Origin: Paenibacillus senegalensis JC66
GTDB taxonomy: Bacteria; Bacillota; Bacilli; Paenibacillales; NBRC-103111
Reading direction: 5' to 3'
DNA length: 63,659 nucleotides
Assembly: GCF_000285515.1 (NCBI RefSeq)
Contig: NZ_HE610957.1
Location: 1,360,797 to 1,424,455 of the forward strand
The position numbers and the translations under genes were made by a program. Position 1 is the stretch's first letter; each line of letters begins with the position of its first letter. The notes below the pieces were generated by a model. It was not told the origin of the DNA, did not search any database, and saw nothing but the letters and a program-made list of their open reading frames with translations. This document shows, piece by piece, positions 35,298-44,600 of this stretch.

Positions 35298-35407
35298 CAA
35301 AGCAGGCTGCGCTGCCAGCGGCTTCAGGCCTGGACTGCTCAACTGCTATTCACAGTTAATCGATAAACAGATTTTAAAAGTGAGGCCACATTAGAGCTAC
35401 CTGCAGG

Positions 35408-38400
35408 CTAGATCCCTTCGCGTATTGTATTTATTATTTCGTATGAAGCTGCAAACCCTTCACTTGCGCTCTCTTCATTTGCCAACTTTTCACTTGCGCT
35501 CTCTTCATCTGCCACCACTTCGCCAAACCCTTCACTTGCACTATCTGCAAAAATCGCCGTATCAATTAGCGCCTTGTCAGATGAGCTTTCGGCAGCTGGG
35601 GATACCGAATTCGAGCTATGTTCCACACTGCCTGCGGATAATGAGCTTGCAGGGCAAGGCTCGCCCGCCGCAATCCATGTAACCATCCCTGTAGCTTCTG
35701 CGACAAGGCGGGTGCGAACAATTTGCAGGATACACCTCTGGGCGAATTTCTCCTTCAACACCACATTGAACGAAGGATGGTTGGTCATGGCCACAATGGC
35801 ATAGTGCTCGTTGGCATAAGGCCGGGGTAATGTAACGATTAACTCACAATCTTCCTCATGCAGGCCCAGCTCAAAAGCCGCCATACCAAACTGTGTGTAG
35901 CTGCCTGATGACAAAGGAACAACAGCCTGGGTGCGTTCATAATCCTCTGACTTTACCAACTTACTGCTTAGCTGCGGCGACAAATGTTCGGGAAAAATGC
36001 TGCCTGGAGCTAGTTTAGATGACGTTACACTCTGGTCCCGCAGCTTGCTCTCGCTTACCGACTGATCATCGAGATGCTCCTCCATTATAATCTCCGCTGC
36101 AAGATGCTCCGAATAAATCGATTCGTTGCTGAGATGCTCGCTTCGGATAGCTTCAACGGCCAGTTTATCCGGTGTTACCGAGCCTTTCTGCAGATGCTCC
36201 GTATCGATCTGCAGGTTAACGATTTGGGAAGCATCCACCCTGTTGTCTGCAAACAGCTCCCAGGACAAGGAGCCCTTCTGGAGATGCTCTTTTTGTATGC
36301 TGTCAGGGGAGATATGATGGCTGTATATCGCTCTTTTCTGAATATGGTCGCTGCGGACTGCCTCGGGTGCCAGCTTGGAAGCATCGACACAGTTTTTTTG
36401 CAGATGTTCATTGCCAACGGCATCGCTCCTCAGTGCAGCCGAGGAAACTGCTCCTTCCGCGAGATGCATTTCCTTAATCAGTCCATCTGTAAGGTGCTCG
36501 CTATGAATGCTCTGCCCTGTAATATGCTCTGCATGAACCGACTCCTCGCCCAGCTTGTCGCAGGTGATGCTCCCCGAAGCAATCTGCTCAGCCTGGATGC
36601 TCTGCGGCTTGATCTTGATTCCGTCGATGCCACCTGGAGCGAATACGTCAGATGTCAGAGAACCAATGCGGACATGGCCGGCTGTGATCGAGCTGCTCTG
36701 AATATGCCTTTCGGTTACCGACTGATCTGCCAAATGGTTTGCGCCAACTGCAGAATCCGCAAGCTTAGCTGCCGATACGGCACAATCGGCGATCGCTTCT
36801 TCCTTTACCGCCTGATTCTGAAGATGGACAGAGGCGACGGACGCATTGGCCAGATGCTCAGTGCCTATGGCGGATTCGGCGATATGACAGGCCTGAATCC
36901 CCCGCTCCTGCAAATGGCGGCTCTGCACAGCCTCTGCGGCTAAATGATCTGACTGGATCGACTCAGGGCTCACATGCTTCGACTGAACAGCTCCTTCAGC
37001 AAGCTTCTTTCCGTCCACGCTTTGATCGGCGATGAAATTACCGCCAATCGTTCCCGGCTCCAGGTGGCGTCCGGAAATACTCCCGGGACGAATATGCCTT
37101 CCGTGCACCGCTTCGTGCTTGATGTGCTTGGATGCGATAATTTCCACATCGAGCTTTTCACTGGTTACACTTCCAGTAGCTAGCTTGCTAGTGACGATAC
37201 TGCTGTCCTTGATCGCGGAAGTCGTGACCGCTTGATCCTGGAATTGATCAGGTCCAATCAAGTGATTCGTGAGGTGTTCCGTCTGAATCGTCTGAGGAGC
37301 GATATGCTCCTTGCCAACTGCGTGACGGTGCAGCTTTTCCTTAGTAACCGCACTATCAGCCAAATGGCGGGAGTTAATCGACCCTTCCTTGATTTTGTTA
37401 GCATCCACAGATTGATCAGCCAGCTTATCCGTACCTATTGTCTCCGAATGGATATGATAACCGCGGATCACTTCGGCATGCAGATGAAACCCGCGAATCG
37501 CGTCGGGCTGGATATGAACGCTATCGATGATATCTTCTTTCAGCTTATCTGAAGTGATGGAGCCTGGAGCCAGCTTATCGCCCGTAACCGCTTGTGCTTT
37601 AAGCTTCGAGGTTTGAATTGCTCCATCCTGGATGTGCAAATCCGAAACCGAGCCCTCCGCCAAATGATGCCCTTGGACCGATTCGATAGCAAGGTTGTCG
37701 CTGCCCACTGAATAAGGACCTAAATGCTGGCTGAGAATGACGCTATCCGCCAGTTTATCGGATGTTATCGATTGCTTGACGAGATGTTCTGTCGTAACAG
37801 CCTCCGGAGAAAGCGCCCTGCTTGTTACACTTTGATCAGCCAGCTTGCTGCTTGTAACGATCCCGTCCTGCAAATGCTCCGTCACAATTTGCTGCTGATC
37901 GAGATGGGCGGCTTTTATGACCCTGGGAGCCAGATGGTGGGAAGCAACTGATTCTTTGTCCAAATGCTCACCGCTTACCGATTGCTCCTGCAACTGCTCA
38001 CCGCCTATAGAGCGAGCGGCGATATGCTGGTGATGTACCGACTGTTCAGCCAGCTTATGCTGGCTAACAGAGCCATCCTGCAAATGCTGCTCGGCTACCG
38101 AGCTGTCTTCGAGATGAATAGATGTTACGGCCTTAGTCTGAATATGGTAGGAGTGTATGCTGGACATTTGAATTTTTTGAGAGGTTATGGATTCGTCGCG
38201 AATCTTGTCAGTTGAGACCGAGCCGTCAGCCAGCTTTGGCGCAGTAATAATGCCATTACCCAAATTTACGGCTTGTATCGTACCGCTTTTTATTTTTTCC
38301 GAGGTAATAGCCTGGTCAGCGATAAGATCGCCATTGATCAATTGGGGGGAGAGATGTTTAGCACTAATGGATCCCTCTGCTATTTTGCTGGAGTCAATCG

Positions 38401-39115
38401 TCTGATCGGCTAGCTTTTCGGAAGTAATGCTGTTGTCACGCAGCTTATCTCCAGTAATAGATGCCTCCTTCAACTTTTCCCCGGATATCGCTCCCGTTTT
38501 TAGATGAATTTCCTCCACAGACGCAAACGCCAGTTTATCCCCCGTAATCGCTTGGCTGGCAACTTTTTCCCGGGTCACTACATAATCCTTCAGCGTTTCC
38601 CTGCCGACACTGCCTGGCTTCAACTTAGTCTCATCGACAGCATAGGGCGCAATCTTCTCCGATGTCACCGATCCATTAACAAGGTCGTCCGTATAAATGA
38701 CAGCTTGCTGAGACATGGATTCCTTACGCTCATCCAATGTAGACTTCGCAATCTGCCCTCGCTGTGGCGGGTTGACTTGGGCGCCGCGGTTTCGCTCTCC
38801 GATGGTCTGCTCCCATTCTCCTTCAAAAATCTCCATTCTTTCCTTTGAACCGTTCTTAAAGCCCTTCTCTTCCGCTTTATCCGTCTGGGGCTTGCTATCC
38901 AAAAGCGTTGCGTGGAGCCCTACTTTCTCCTCCCATTTCTTTGCCGACTTCCGGGGCTCTGGATTCGGCCCGGGCCCTTTATCCGCTGTAGATGATAGCG
39001 TTTTTATCTTGGGAATCTCGACATCGACCCACTGCAGCTCCGAGGTGCGGGCATCCATCATCGTCCCCTGCTCCCGCCGCCGCTTTCTGGAGGAACCGCC
39101 TTGCTTTTTCCTCAT
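35408..39115 (-). CDS. Giant decapeptide-repeat protein, ~90 repeats, probable spore-surface fibre
   Basis: 1235 residues. Layout: a basic N-terminus (MRKKQGGSSRKRRREQG), a polar unfolded region to ~147, then from ~148 to ~1053 an unbroken series of about 90 ten-residue repeats of pattern [SA][IV]xxx[KH][LI]xxx (for example SITGDKLRDN, SVSGEHLDKE). A ~100-residue globular C-terminal domain follows (VIVTL-type strands, WIAAGEPCP) and an acidic Ser/Glu/Ala tail. Position 6 is Lys in the early repeats and mostly His later. Similar GAVTTAKIAD-type repeats occur in phage tail fibres, so an extended fibrous, probably solenoid or coiled trimer structure is likely. No signal peptide. GGGAGGAG precedes the ATG. 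A sigma-K promoter lies 38 bases upstream. Confidence 0.85.
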   Translation of the reverse strand: MRKKQGGSSRKRRREQGTMMDARTSELQWVDVEIPKIKTLSSTADKGPGPNPEPRKSAKKWEEKVGLHATLLDSKPQTDKAEEKGFKNGSKERMEIFEGEWEQTIGERNRGAQVNPPQRGQIAKSTLDERKESMSQQAVIYTDDLVNGSVTSEKIAPYAVDETKLKPGSVGRETLKDYVVTREKVASQAITGDKLAFASVEEIHLKTGAISGEKLKEASITGDKLRDNSITSEKLADQTIDSSKIAEGSISAKHLSPQLINGDLIADQAITSEKIKSGTIQAVNLGNGIITAPKLADGSVSTDKIRDESITSQKIQMSSIHSYHIQTKAVTSIHLEDSSVAEQHLQDGSVSQHKLAEQSVHHQHIAARSIGGEQLQEQSVSGEHLDKESVASHHLAPRVIKAAHLDQQQIVTEHLQDGIVTSSKLADQSVTSRALSPEAVTTEHLVKQSITSDKLADSVILSQHLGPYSVGSDNLAIESVQGHHLAEGSVSDLHIQDGAIQTSKLKAQAVTGDKLAPGSITSDKLKEDIIDSVHIQPDAIRGFHLHAEVIRGYHIHSETIGTDKLADQSVDANKIKEGSINSRHLADSAVTKEKLHRHAVGKEHIAPQTIQTEHLTNHLIGPDQFQDQAVTTSAIKDSSIVTSKLATGSVTSEKLDVEIIASKHIKHEAVHGRHIRPGSISGRHLEPGTIGGNFIADQSVDGKKLAEGAVQSKHVSPESIQSDHLAAEAVQSRHLQERGIQACHIAESAIGTEHLANASVASVHLQNQAVKEEAIADCAVSAAKLADSAVGANHLADQSVTERHIQSSSITAGHVRIGSLTSDVFAPGGIDGIKIKPQSIQAEQIASGSITCDKLGEESVHAEHITGQSIHSEHLTDGLIKEMHLAEGAVSSAALRSDAVGNEHLQKNCVDASKLAPEAVRSDHIQKRAIYSHHISPDSIQKEHLQKGSLSWELFADNRVDASQIVNLQIDTEHLQKGSVTPDKLAVEAIRSEHLSNESIYSEHLAAEIIMEEHLDDQSVSESKLRDQSVTSSKLAPGSIFPEHLSPQLSSKLVKSEDYERTQAVVPLSSGSYTQFGMAAFELGLHEEDCELIVTLPRPYANEHYAIVAMTNHPSFNVVLKEKFAQRCILQIVRTRLVAEATGMVTWIAAGEPCPASSLSAGSVEHSSNSVSPAAESSSDKALIDTAIFADSASEGFGEVVADEESASEKLANEESASEGFAASYEIINTIREGI

Positions 39116-39152
39116 TCCTTATTCTCCTCCCTTAACAGTCTTAATCTATCTG

Positions 39153-39180
39153 TAACATATGCCCGGAAATTCAAGGCGGT
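39153..39180 (-). promoter_or_regulatory. Sigma-K-type promoter of the repeat-protein gene
   Basis: On the minus strand CATATGTTA (39153-39161) matches CATANNNTA exactly, with AC (39179-39180) 17 bp upstream, the same arrangement as before gerE. It lies 38 bases before the start codon, leaving a short leader with the ribosome site. Confidence 0.7.
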
Positions 39181-39342
39181 GACCCATTCTCAAGAAAAAA
39201 ACTACCGGACTCTTTCAGCTCTCTGCGTGGATTACTTTTCCAAAAGAGGCGGTTTCCTCCATCTGGAAGCAAGGAATGTGTGAACTTCCCGGTTTCCGGG
39301 ACTTTTGGCTTTTCATATGATGAGTTAGATAGGAGGGCCGCC

Positions 39343-40398
39343 ATGGAACGCTATGTTGGAATCTTGCTGAATGATGCTGTGTATAGAGAGCTTCTAAGTT
39401 CACCACAAGCTAATGAATTTGTGCCGCATTTTGAAGAGGCAGGAGCTCACTTCGGCGTCGTTCCTGTTTACCTCAGGCTCAAAGCTTTAAAAGCGGCAAA
39501 ATCTAAAACCGAGGCACTCATTAGGGTAAATCAGCGGTTTAAGCCCTGTACGATCCCGGTTCCTAAAGTTATTTATAACCGAGCGGTTTTTTATCATCCC
39601 TCATCTATAGATTTTTTGAGCCGTTGGACGGCTTCTGGCAAAAACATTTTTAATTCATGTTATCATTACAGCCTGCACGACATTCACCAACTACTATCTT
39701 TAGATGCTTCCTTATGCCGGTATTTGCCTCCGTTGTGGCCAGCGACCGGGAGAAAATTGGAGGAATTGAAGGCCGAGCATACCACCTTGGAATTAATACC
39801 CGAGCAGGGCAGCCCTGCGAGCGGCCTTTTATATTTGACCTGTGAGGATGGCCAGAACTGGGAGCTAACCGTTCCTAATCAGCCTGAAAACACAGTTCTC
39901 CATGAGGATTTACTGCTGACCTTGCAAATTATGGATTACTGCGTGCGGCCCGTTCTGCCGTTAATGAAGTCGGGGAGCCGTCCCTGTGTGATAAGGATGT
40001 GCCTCCAAAAAGATGAAACAGCCTCCTGGAAAATAACCGGTATGACGGATGTGCCTGACTGGAAAAGAGCGCAACCCGGTGAAGACATCCCGGCGCTTTC
40101 CCCGCAAGAGCTAAAAAAAGACGAATTTTACAATGAGATTTGTCTATTGTCCAAGCAAATTAGTCAGCTGCTGTCTTTGTCGCTTCCTTCCATAGCCGAG
40201 GTCGGACTGGAGTTCGGCATTACTGCGGAAGGGATGCCATTGTTTTTGCGCTGGTATCCGGACATTGGCAGGACGTTTGCCCAATTAGGGATGGAGACGG
40301 ATGCAGCCTCGATCTGCCAGACGCCCATCGGATACGCCCGGCACCTGCTTGGCGAGCATCAAAAGTTCACGGAACAGCAACATGCGCTTTCTCCGTAA
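39343..40398 (+). CDS. YheC/YheD-like spore-coat-associated ATP-grasp-family protein
   Basis: 351 residues. N-terminal YVGILLNDAVYRELL, then IPVPKVIYNRAVFYHPS, the family's VYNR block, a nearly ATP-grasp-like middle, and EVGLEFGITAEGMPLFLRWYP near the end, matching the LDFGI...LLEVN region of YheC/YheD though without the usual Asn. These are mother-cell proteins associated with the spore coat. The ATG at 39343 follows AGGAGGG by six bases; the longer frame has no site. It is divergent from the repeat-protein gene, separated by 227 bp, and followed 94 bp later by fnr. Given the weakly conserved ATP-grasp residues, activity is uncertain. Confidence 0.75.
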   Translation: MERYVGILLNDAVYRELLSSPQANEFVPHFEEAGAHFGVVPVYLRLKALKAAKSKTEALIRVNQRFKPCTIPVPKVIYNRAVFYHPSSIDFLSRWTASGKNIFNSCYHYSLHDIHQLLSLDASLCRYLPPLWPATGRKLEELKAEHTTLELIPEQGSPASGLLYLTCEDGQNWELTVPNQPENTVLHEDLLLTLQIMDYCVRPVLPLMKSGSRPCVIRMCLQKDETASWKITGMTDVPDWKRAQPGEDIPALSPQELKKDEFYNEICLLSKQISQLLSLSLPSIAEVGLEFGITAEGMPLFLRWYPDIGRTFAQLGMETDAASICQTPIGYARHLLGEHQKFTEQQHALSP

Positions 40399-40492
40399 TG
40401 TCTCATGCTGAGCTATAATAATGGTAATCAATCTAACAAGTTTTTTGCCGATGATTGCTTCATCTATATAAAAAACTTAGAGGAGGGTTACC

Positions 40493-41209
40493 ATGTCTAT
40501 CCAAATCCAGCCCAGACCCCATCACCAGCTAGAACATTTTCTAACTCCAAGCCAATTCGAAATGCTGAGCTCCCTTATGCACGAACATTCCTACTCCAAA
40601 GGATCTTCATTAATCTGGGAGGGGGAAAAAGCAGAGCAGTGGTTTTACATTAAAAGGGGAAAGGTCAAGGTAACGAAGTCTACTGAGGACGGAAGACACT
40701 TGATTCTGTTCTTCTTGCAGGAAGGGGATTTCTTCGGTGAATTCGCTGCCGCCGGGAATCAACGGTATTCCTTTGACGCTGCTGCCGTAGAGGATACAGT
40801 AGTTGGCGTCGTATCCCACACCGAGCTGGAAGCGTTGATTAGCATGGATGGAAGCCTGGCCCTTCACTTCATTAAATGGATGAGCCTCATGCAGAAAACA
40901 ACGGAATCCAAGTTTCGTGATTTGCTGCTGTTCGGTAAAAAAGGAGCGCTTGCCTCGACATTAATTCGTTTGAGCAATACTTATGGCGAGAAGGTGGAGG
41001 ACGGCATTCTAATCCGAAGCAAGCTATCGCATACGGAGCTGGCGAATCTGATTGGAACAACCCGGGAAAGTGTTAACCGGATGCTCTCTAATTACCGCGA
41101 TGAAGGTATTGTAAGCTATGAGCAAGGTTATTTGGTTATTCGGGATCTAGCCTATCTGAGAAGCTCGATCTGCTGCCCGGATTGTCCTGTTGAAATTTGC
41201 CGCTTGTAG
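40493..41209 (+). CDS. fnr: Fnr, Crp-family anaerobic regulator with C-terminal Cys cluster
   Basis: 238 residues, the length of Bacillus Fnr. A cyclic-nucleotide-binding-type domain (~30-145: YIKRGKVKVTKSTEDGRHL, FFLQEGDFFGEFAA) is followed by a Crp winged helix (LSHTELANLIGTTRESVNRML) and a C-terminal CCPDCPVEICRL. The CxxC-x4-C pattern at the very end matches the Fe-S ligands of Bacillus-type Fnr, which activates nitrate respiration and fermentation genes when oxygen is low. GAGGAGG precedes the ATG. Target genes are not in the window; a ba3-type oxidase operon lies 14 kb away. Confidence 0.88.
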   Translation: MSIQIQPRPHHQLEHFLTPSQFEMLSSLMHEHSYSKGSSLIWEGEKAEQWFYIKRGKVKVTKSTEDGRHLILFFLQEGDFFGEFAAAGNQRYSFDAAAVEDTVVGVVSHTELEALISMDGSLALHFIKWMSLMQKTTESKFRDLLLFGKKGALASTLIRLSNTYGEKVEDGILIRSKLSHTELANLIGTTRESVNRMLSNYRDEGIVSYEQGYLVIRDLAYLRSSICCPDCPVEICRL

Positions 41210-41250
41210 CAAGTTATAACGGTTGAGCATCAGTGGGGGCCGCTAGCCCG

Positions 41251-41310
41251 CTTGCGCCTTTGCGGCTCGCTTGCGGGCAGCTTGCGCCTTTGCCGCCCGC
41301 TTGCGGGCAG
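41251..41310 (+). repeat. 30-bp tandem duplication
   Basis: Two adjacent 30-bp units begin CTTGCGCCTTTGC and end CTTGCGGGCAG, differing at two positions. Each unit can fold (GCCCGC/GCGGGC). It abuts the right copy of the long inverted repeat. Confidence 0.85.
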
Positions 41311-41315
41311 CTGCA

Positions 41316-41510
41316 AATTCTAACGCTCGCAGTTGTCCTTATTTAAGCAAAATCAGGGTGTTAAAAATTCTAACGCTCGCTATTGTCCTTATTTTGCTTC
41401 AAATCACGGTTTTCAGGCCTTTTTGTCACACATAAGAGCGAGGATGAGCGTTAGAAATAAAATTCCTGCTTTTTCGGCCAAATAAGAGAGAGGGCGAGCG
41501 CTAGCGCGGG
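41316..41510 (-). repeat. Right copy of ~195-bp inverted repeat
   Basis: Reverse complement of 35104-35297. Read on the plus strand it begins with two direct modules, AATTCTAACGCTCGC-N4-GTCCTTATTT, at 41317 and 41367 (50-bp period), then two modules in the opposite orientation ending GAGCGTTAG (41445-41453) and GCGAGCGCTAG. The pair brackets the repeat-protein, YheC-like and fnr genes. Confidence 0.85.
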
Positions 41511-41615
41511 ATAACTTAATTATTTGGCTGTCCCGTACCGATATTGCTCCCCATTACGTAGGCAGATGAACAGGACAAATCCTGCTATGTTGAGGGAGAT
41601 TTTAATATACATAAT

Positions 41616-41656
41616 AAGCAGGCTTCAAGGCACCCAGCCCTGAAGCCTGCTTTTCT
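41616..41656. terminator. Bidirectional terminator between fnr and SLH-protein gene
   Basis: AAGCAGGCTTCA (41616-41627) pairs with TGAAGCCTGCTT (41641-41652) over 12 bp, followed by TTTTC on the plus strand. It lies 40 bases from the stop of the minus-strand giant gene and 400 bases after fnr, so both may use it. Confidence 0.8.
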
Positions 41657-41696
41657 TATTGGATATCATGTATTCGGCCACCCGAGCGGGAGAGTC

Positions 41697-44600
41697 TTAT
41701 CTCTCACTGCTTGTTAGCCAGTTGAAGATCAGCTGAGCGCTTTCGGCTCGGTTTGCCAGGCCCTCCGGCTCAAATAGCCGTTCGCTCCGCCCATTGACAA
41801 GGCCCAGCTCATACGCTTTACCAATAGCTTCCTTAGCCCAATCAGCAAGTTCCTCCACGTCCGTAAATGGCGGTTCTGTAGATGGGAAAACTGTCTGCCT
41901 TCCCGTTTGATACTCATGCGCCCTGACGATCATAGCTGTCATTTCATGGCGCTTGATAGGCGCTTCCGGTGCAAAGAGCTGCTCCTCGACACCGTTGATC
42001 AAACCGGCTTGATAAGCAAGCGCCACCTCGCCAGCATACCAGCGATTATCCTCCACATCATGGAAGACTCTCGGCGCTTCGCCCTTTAGCTGCAGAATTC
42101 TTACCAGCATCGCGGCAAATTCAGCGCGGGTTACTTCACGATACGGCTCGAATTGTCTATAGCCTGCACCTTCTACAATTTGCCTAGCGGATAATTGCTT
42201 GATGACAGGTTCCGCCCAATAACCCGAAGGAACATCATCGTACTTTTTGTCATAGGACAGCACCGCATACGTACTGAAATGCTCGATGGCTGATGTAATT
42301 CCTGATGAATTCCAGGCTCCGCCAATGAAGACTAACTCACCATCCTCAGCTATATAATATAAGCTGGCCAGTTCTCGGTTCGAATAGTTAATCTTCATAC
42401 TCAAGGATAACGGCTCCGCAAACTGCGTCCATACCTCTTCCTGCCCATCCGAAGTCTGGAACGCCAAGCGGAATTGCAAGCCTTCGCTGAGCGCTGTCAG
42501 CTCTGCCGCTATACGCTGCTCGATCGGCTCCAGGACCTGGTTAAGCTTATCAGCTTCCAACACGTTCAACTGGAGGCTGATCCGGCCTTCCGCTTCCTGC
42601 GGATTGAGCTCGTGCATCATCCTCTGGAGTTCGGCAGCCGGAATAGTCAGTTCCCATTGAGCGCTGCGAATCATTAGCGGCTTGCCTTCGAGCCAATCTG
42701 CCGCATTCCATGGGAGGAGCAGCTCTGCGAACGATTCCGATACTTCAATCAGAGCACCGCTGTCGTTTACATGATTTCTGAACTGCAGTTCGGTTAACTC
42801 GAGAACTCCAGCCACTTCATTCCCCTTATCGGTCGACGGATCCGGTGTGGTTGGCAGTGGCGTGAAGGAAGAACCACCCGCTGAATGAACACGGAGCGTA
42901 AAGCTCGCCGATTTTCCTTCGTAAGCAGCAGTAATCGTTGTTGTCCCTGGACGGTGTGCGGACACTACACCTGATCCGGATATAGAAGCCACCCGCGGCT
43001 GGCTGCTGGTATATGTTATACCTTCACTTACAGTTTCTCGTGATCCATCATCATAGATTGCAGTTACAAGCAAACCGGCTGTAGAGTTCACCCGCATACG
43101 CGGATTCAGCCCACTAAGCTCCAGGCTAAGCAGCCCCTTCTCCGGTTCTGGTTCGGGTTTCGGTTCGGGTTCTATATCATTCTTTTTAACGATGCTTAGG
43201 GCAAAGGATGCAGCCAGGCCCTCATACTCCGCCGTGATAAGCACGGTCGCCTCCGCCTTCGCCGTAACGACACCGCTGGCGCTGATCTCCGCTGCCTCAG
43301 GATCACTGCTCGCATAGCTGACGCCGCTGTTTACTTGCATTCGGCTTCCATCACTATATACGGCGGTAACTACCGTCTGGGCACTATTCCCAACAATCAG
43401 CTTGGACGGACCTGTGAATTCTATCTCCTTCAGCATAACGGGCGCTTCCTTTTCACTTACCGTAAGCCCATAGGAAGCAAACAAGCCCTCGTACTCCGCC
43501 GTGATAAGCACGGTCCCCTCCGACTTTGCCGTAACGAGACCGCTGACGCTGATCTCTGCTACCTCAGGATCACTGCTCGTATAGCTGACGCCGCTGTTTA
43601 CGTGTATTCGGCTTCCATCACTATATACGGCGGTAACTACCGTCTGATCGGCTGCTCCCACCGCCAGCTGCTCTTTTCCTTCCAGTGTAATAGCGGTAAG
43701 CTCTACTGGTGTTCCTCTGCTGCGGACTCTTATATGACTCTCCCCATAAGCTCCTGTTGCGATACTTGTCGCCCTGACCGCAGCCTCTCCTTCAGCAATA
43801 GCCGCTACTACACCATCATCGCTGAGACTGATAATGTCTTCACCGTCGCGGTTCTCAATAGTCCATATAATATCATGGTCAGAAGAAGAGCCGCCATGGA
43901 CCACTGCCTCCAGCTGGATCTGCTCTCCTATGGCAAGCTCCGCCGAATTCGGAATAACCTCAACTTGGACCGGCTGCCAATCAGGCTTGGTCAATGTGAA
44001 TTGGTCGATGATTCGTCCATCGATTGTTTGCGCTGTCAAGACCAATTGTCCTCCTTTGACTTCTACAGAGGAAAACACCTGAGTCTCTTCAGCGAACACA
44101 ACTTCCTCCCAGCCTCTCTTCGTTGGCGGATAAAACTTAGGTCCGGTCGAGCCGCCTACTACATAAACGGTACCTTGGCCCGGCTCAACCTCTTCATTGT
44201 TTTTCATCGGGTAGGTTCTCATGTAAAGATGGTCATGTCCGCTTAGAACAAGATCAACCTCAAATTCGTCAAATACCGGGGCCCAGGCATCTCTCACGAC
44301 AGCCGTATTATAGATGCTGCCGTACGGACCTCTATGGAACACGGCAACCTTCCAAGGCTTATCGGTTGCAGCCAGATCCTCCCTCAGCCAGGCCGCCTGT
44401 TCTTCGTAATCATACTCACTGTTCAACACAACAAAATGAATGTTCTTGTAATCAAAGGAGAATTGGGTTCCGCTCACTCTTCCCAGTCCCGTTTCCGGAA
44501 AATTGAAATGAGCAAGAAAATCTGCATTTTCTCTCGTTCCCGTCACTTCGTGGTTGCCGACTACGGTAACAAGGGTATGGTTCATCAATGCTTCTTGTGC

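Larger units (their letters stand above)
41210..41615. other. Gene-free spacer with 30-bp tandem duplication and inverted repeat
   Basis: No gene. 41251-41280 and 41281-41310 are a head-to-tail 30-bp duplication (CTTGCGCCTTTG...CTTGCGGGCAG) with two differences. The right copy of the ~195-bp repeat follows at 41316-41510. The rest is unremarkable. Confidence 0.7.

Noticed and set aside
36074-36943. Open plus-strand frame of 289 codons opposite the repeat protein
   Set aside because: It mirrors the 30-bp codon periodicity of the decapeptide repeats on the other strand, has no ribosome site and no family resemblance.
35104-41510. Composite transposon bounded by the inverted repeats
   Set aside because: No transposase or integrase lies between or beside the repeats, and no target-site duplication was seen.
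43335-44246. 303-codon plus-strand frame opposite the SLH protein
   Set aside because: Antisense shadow over Big2 and phosphatase domains, composition unlike a real protein.
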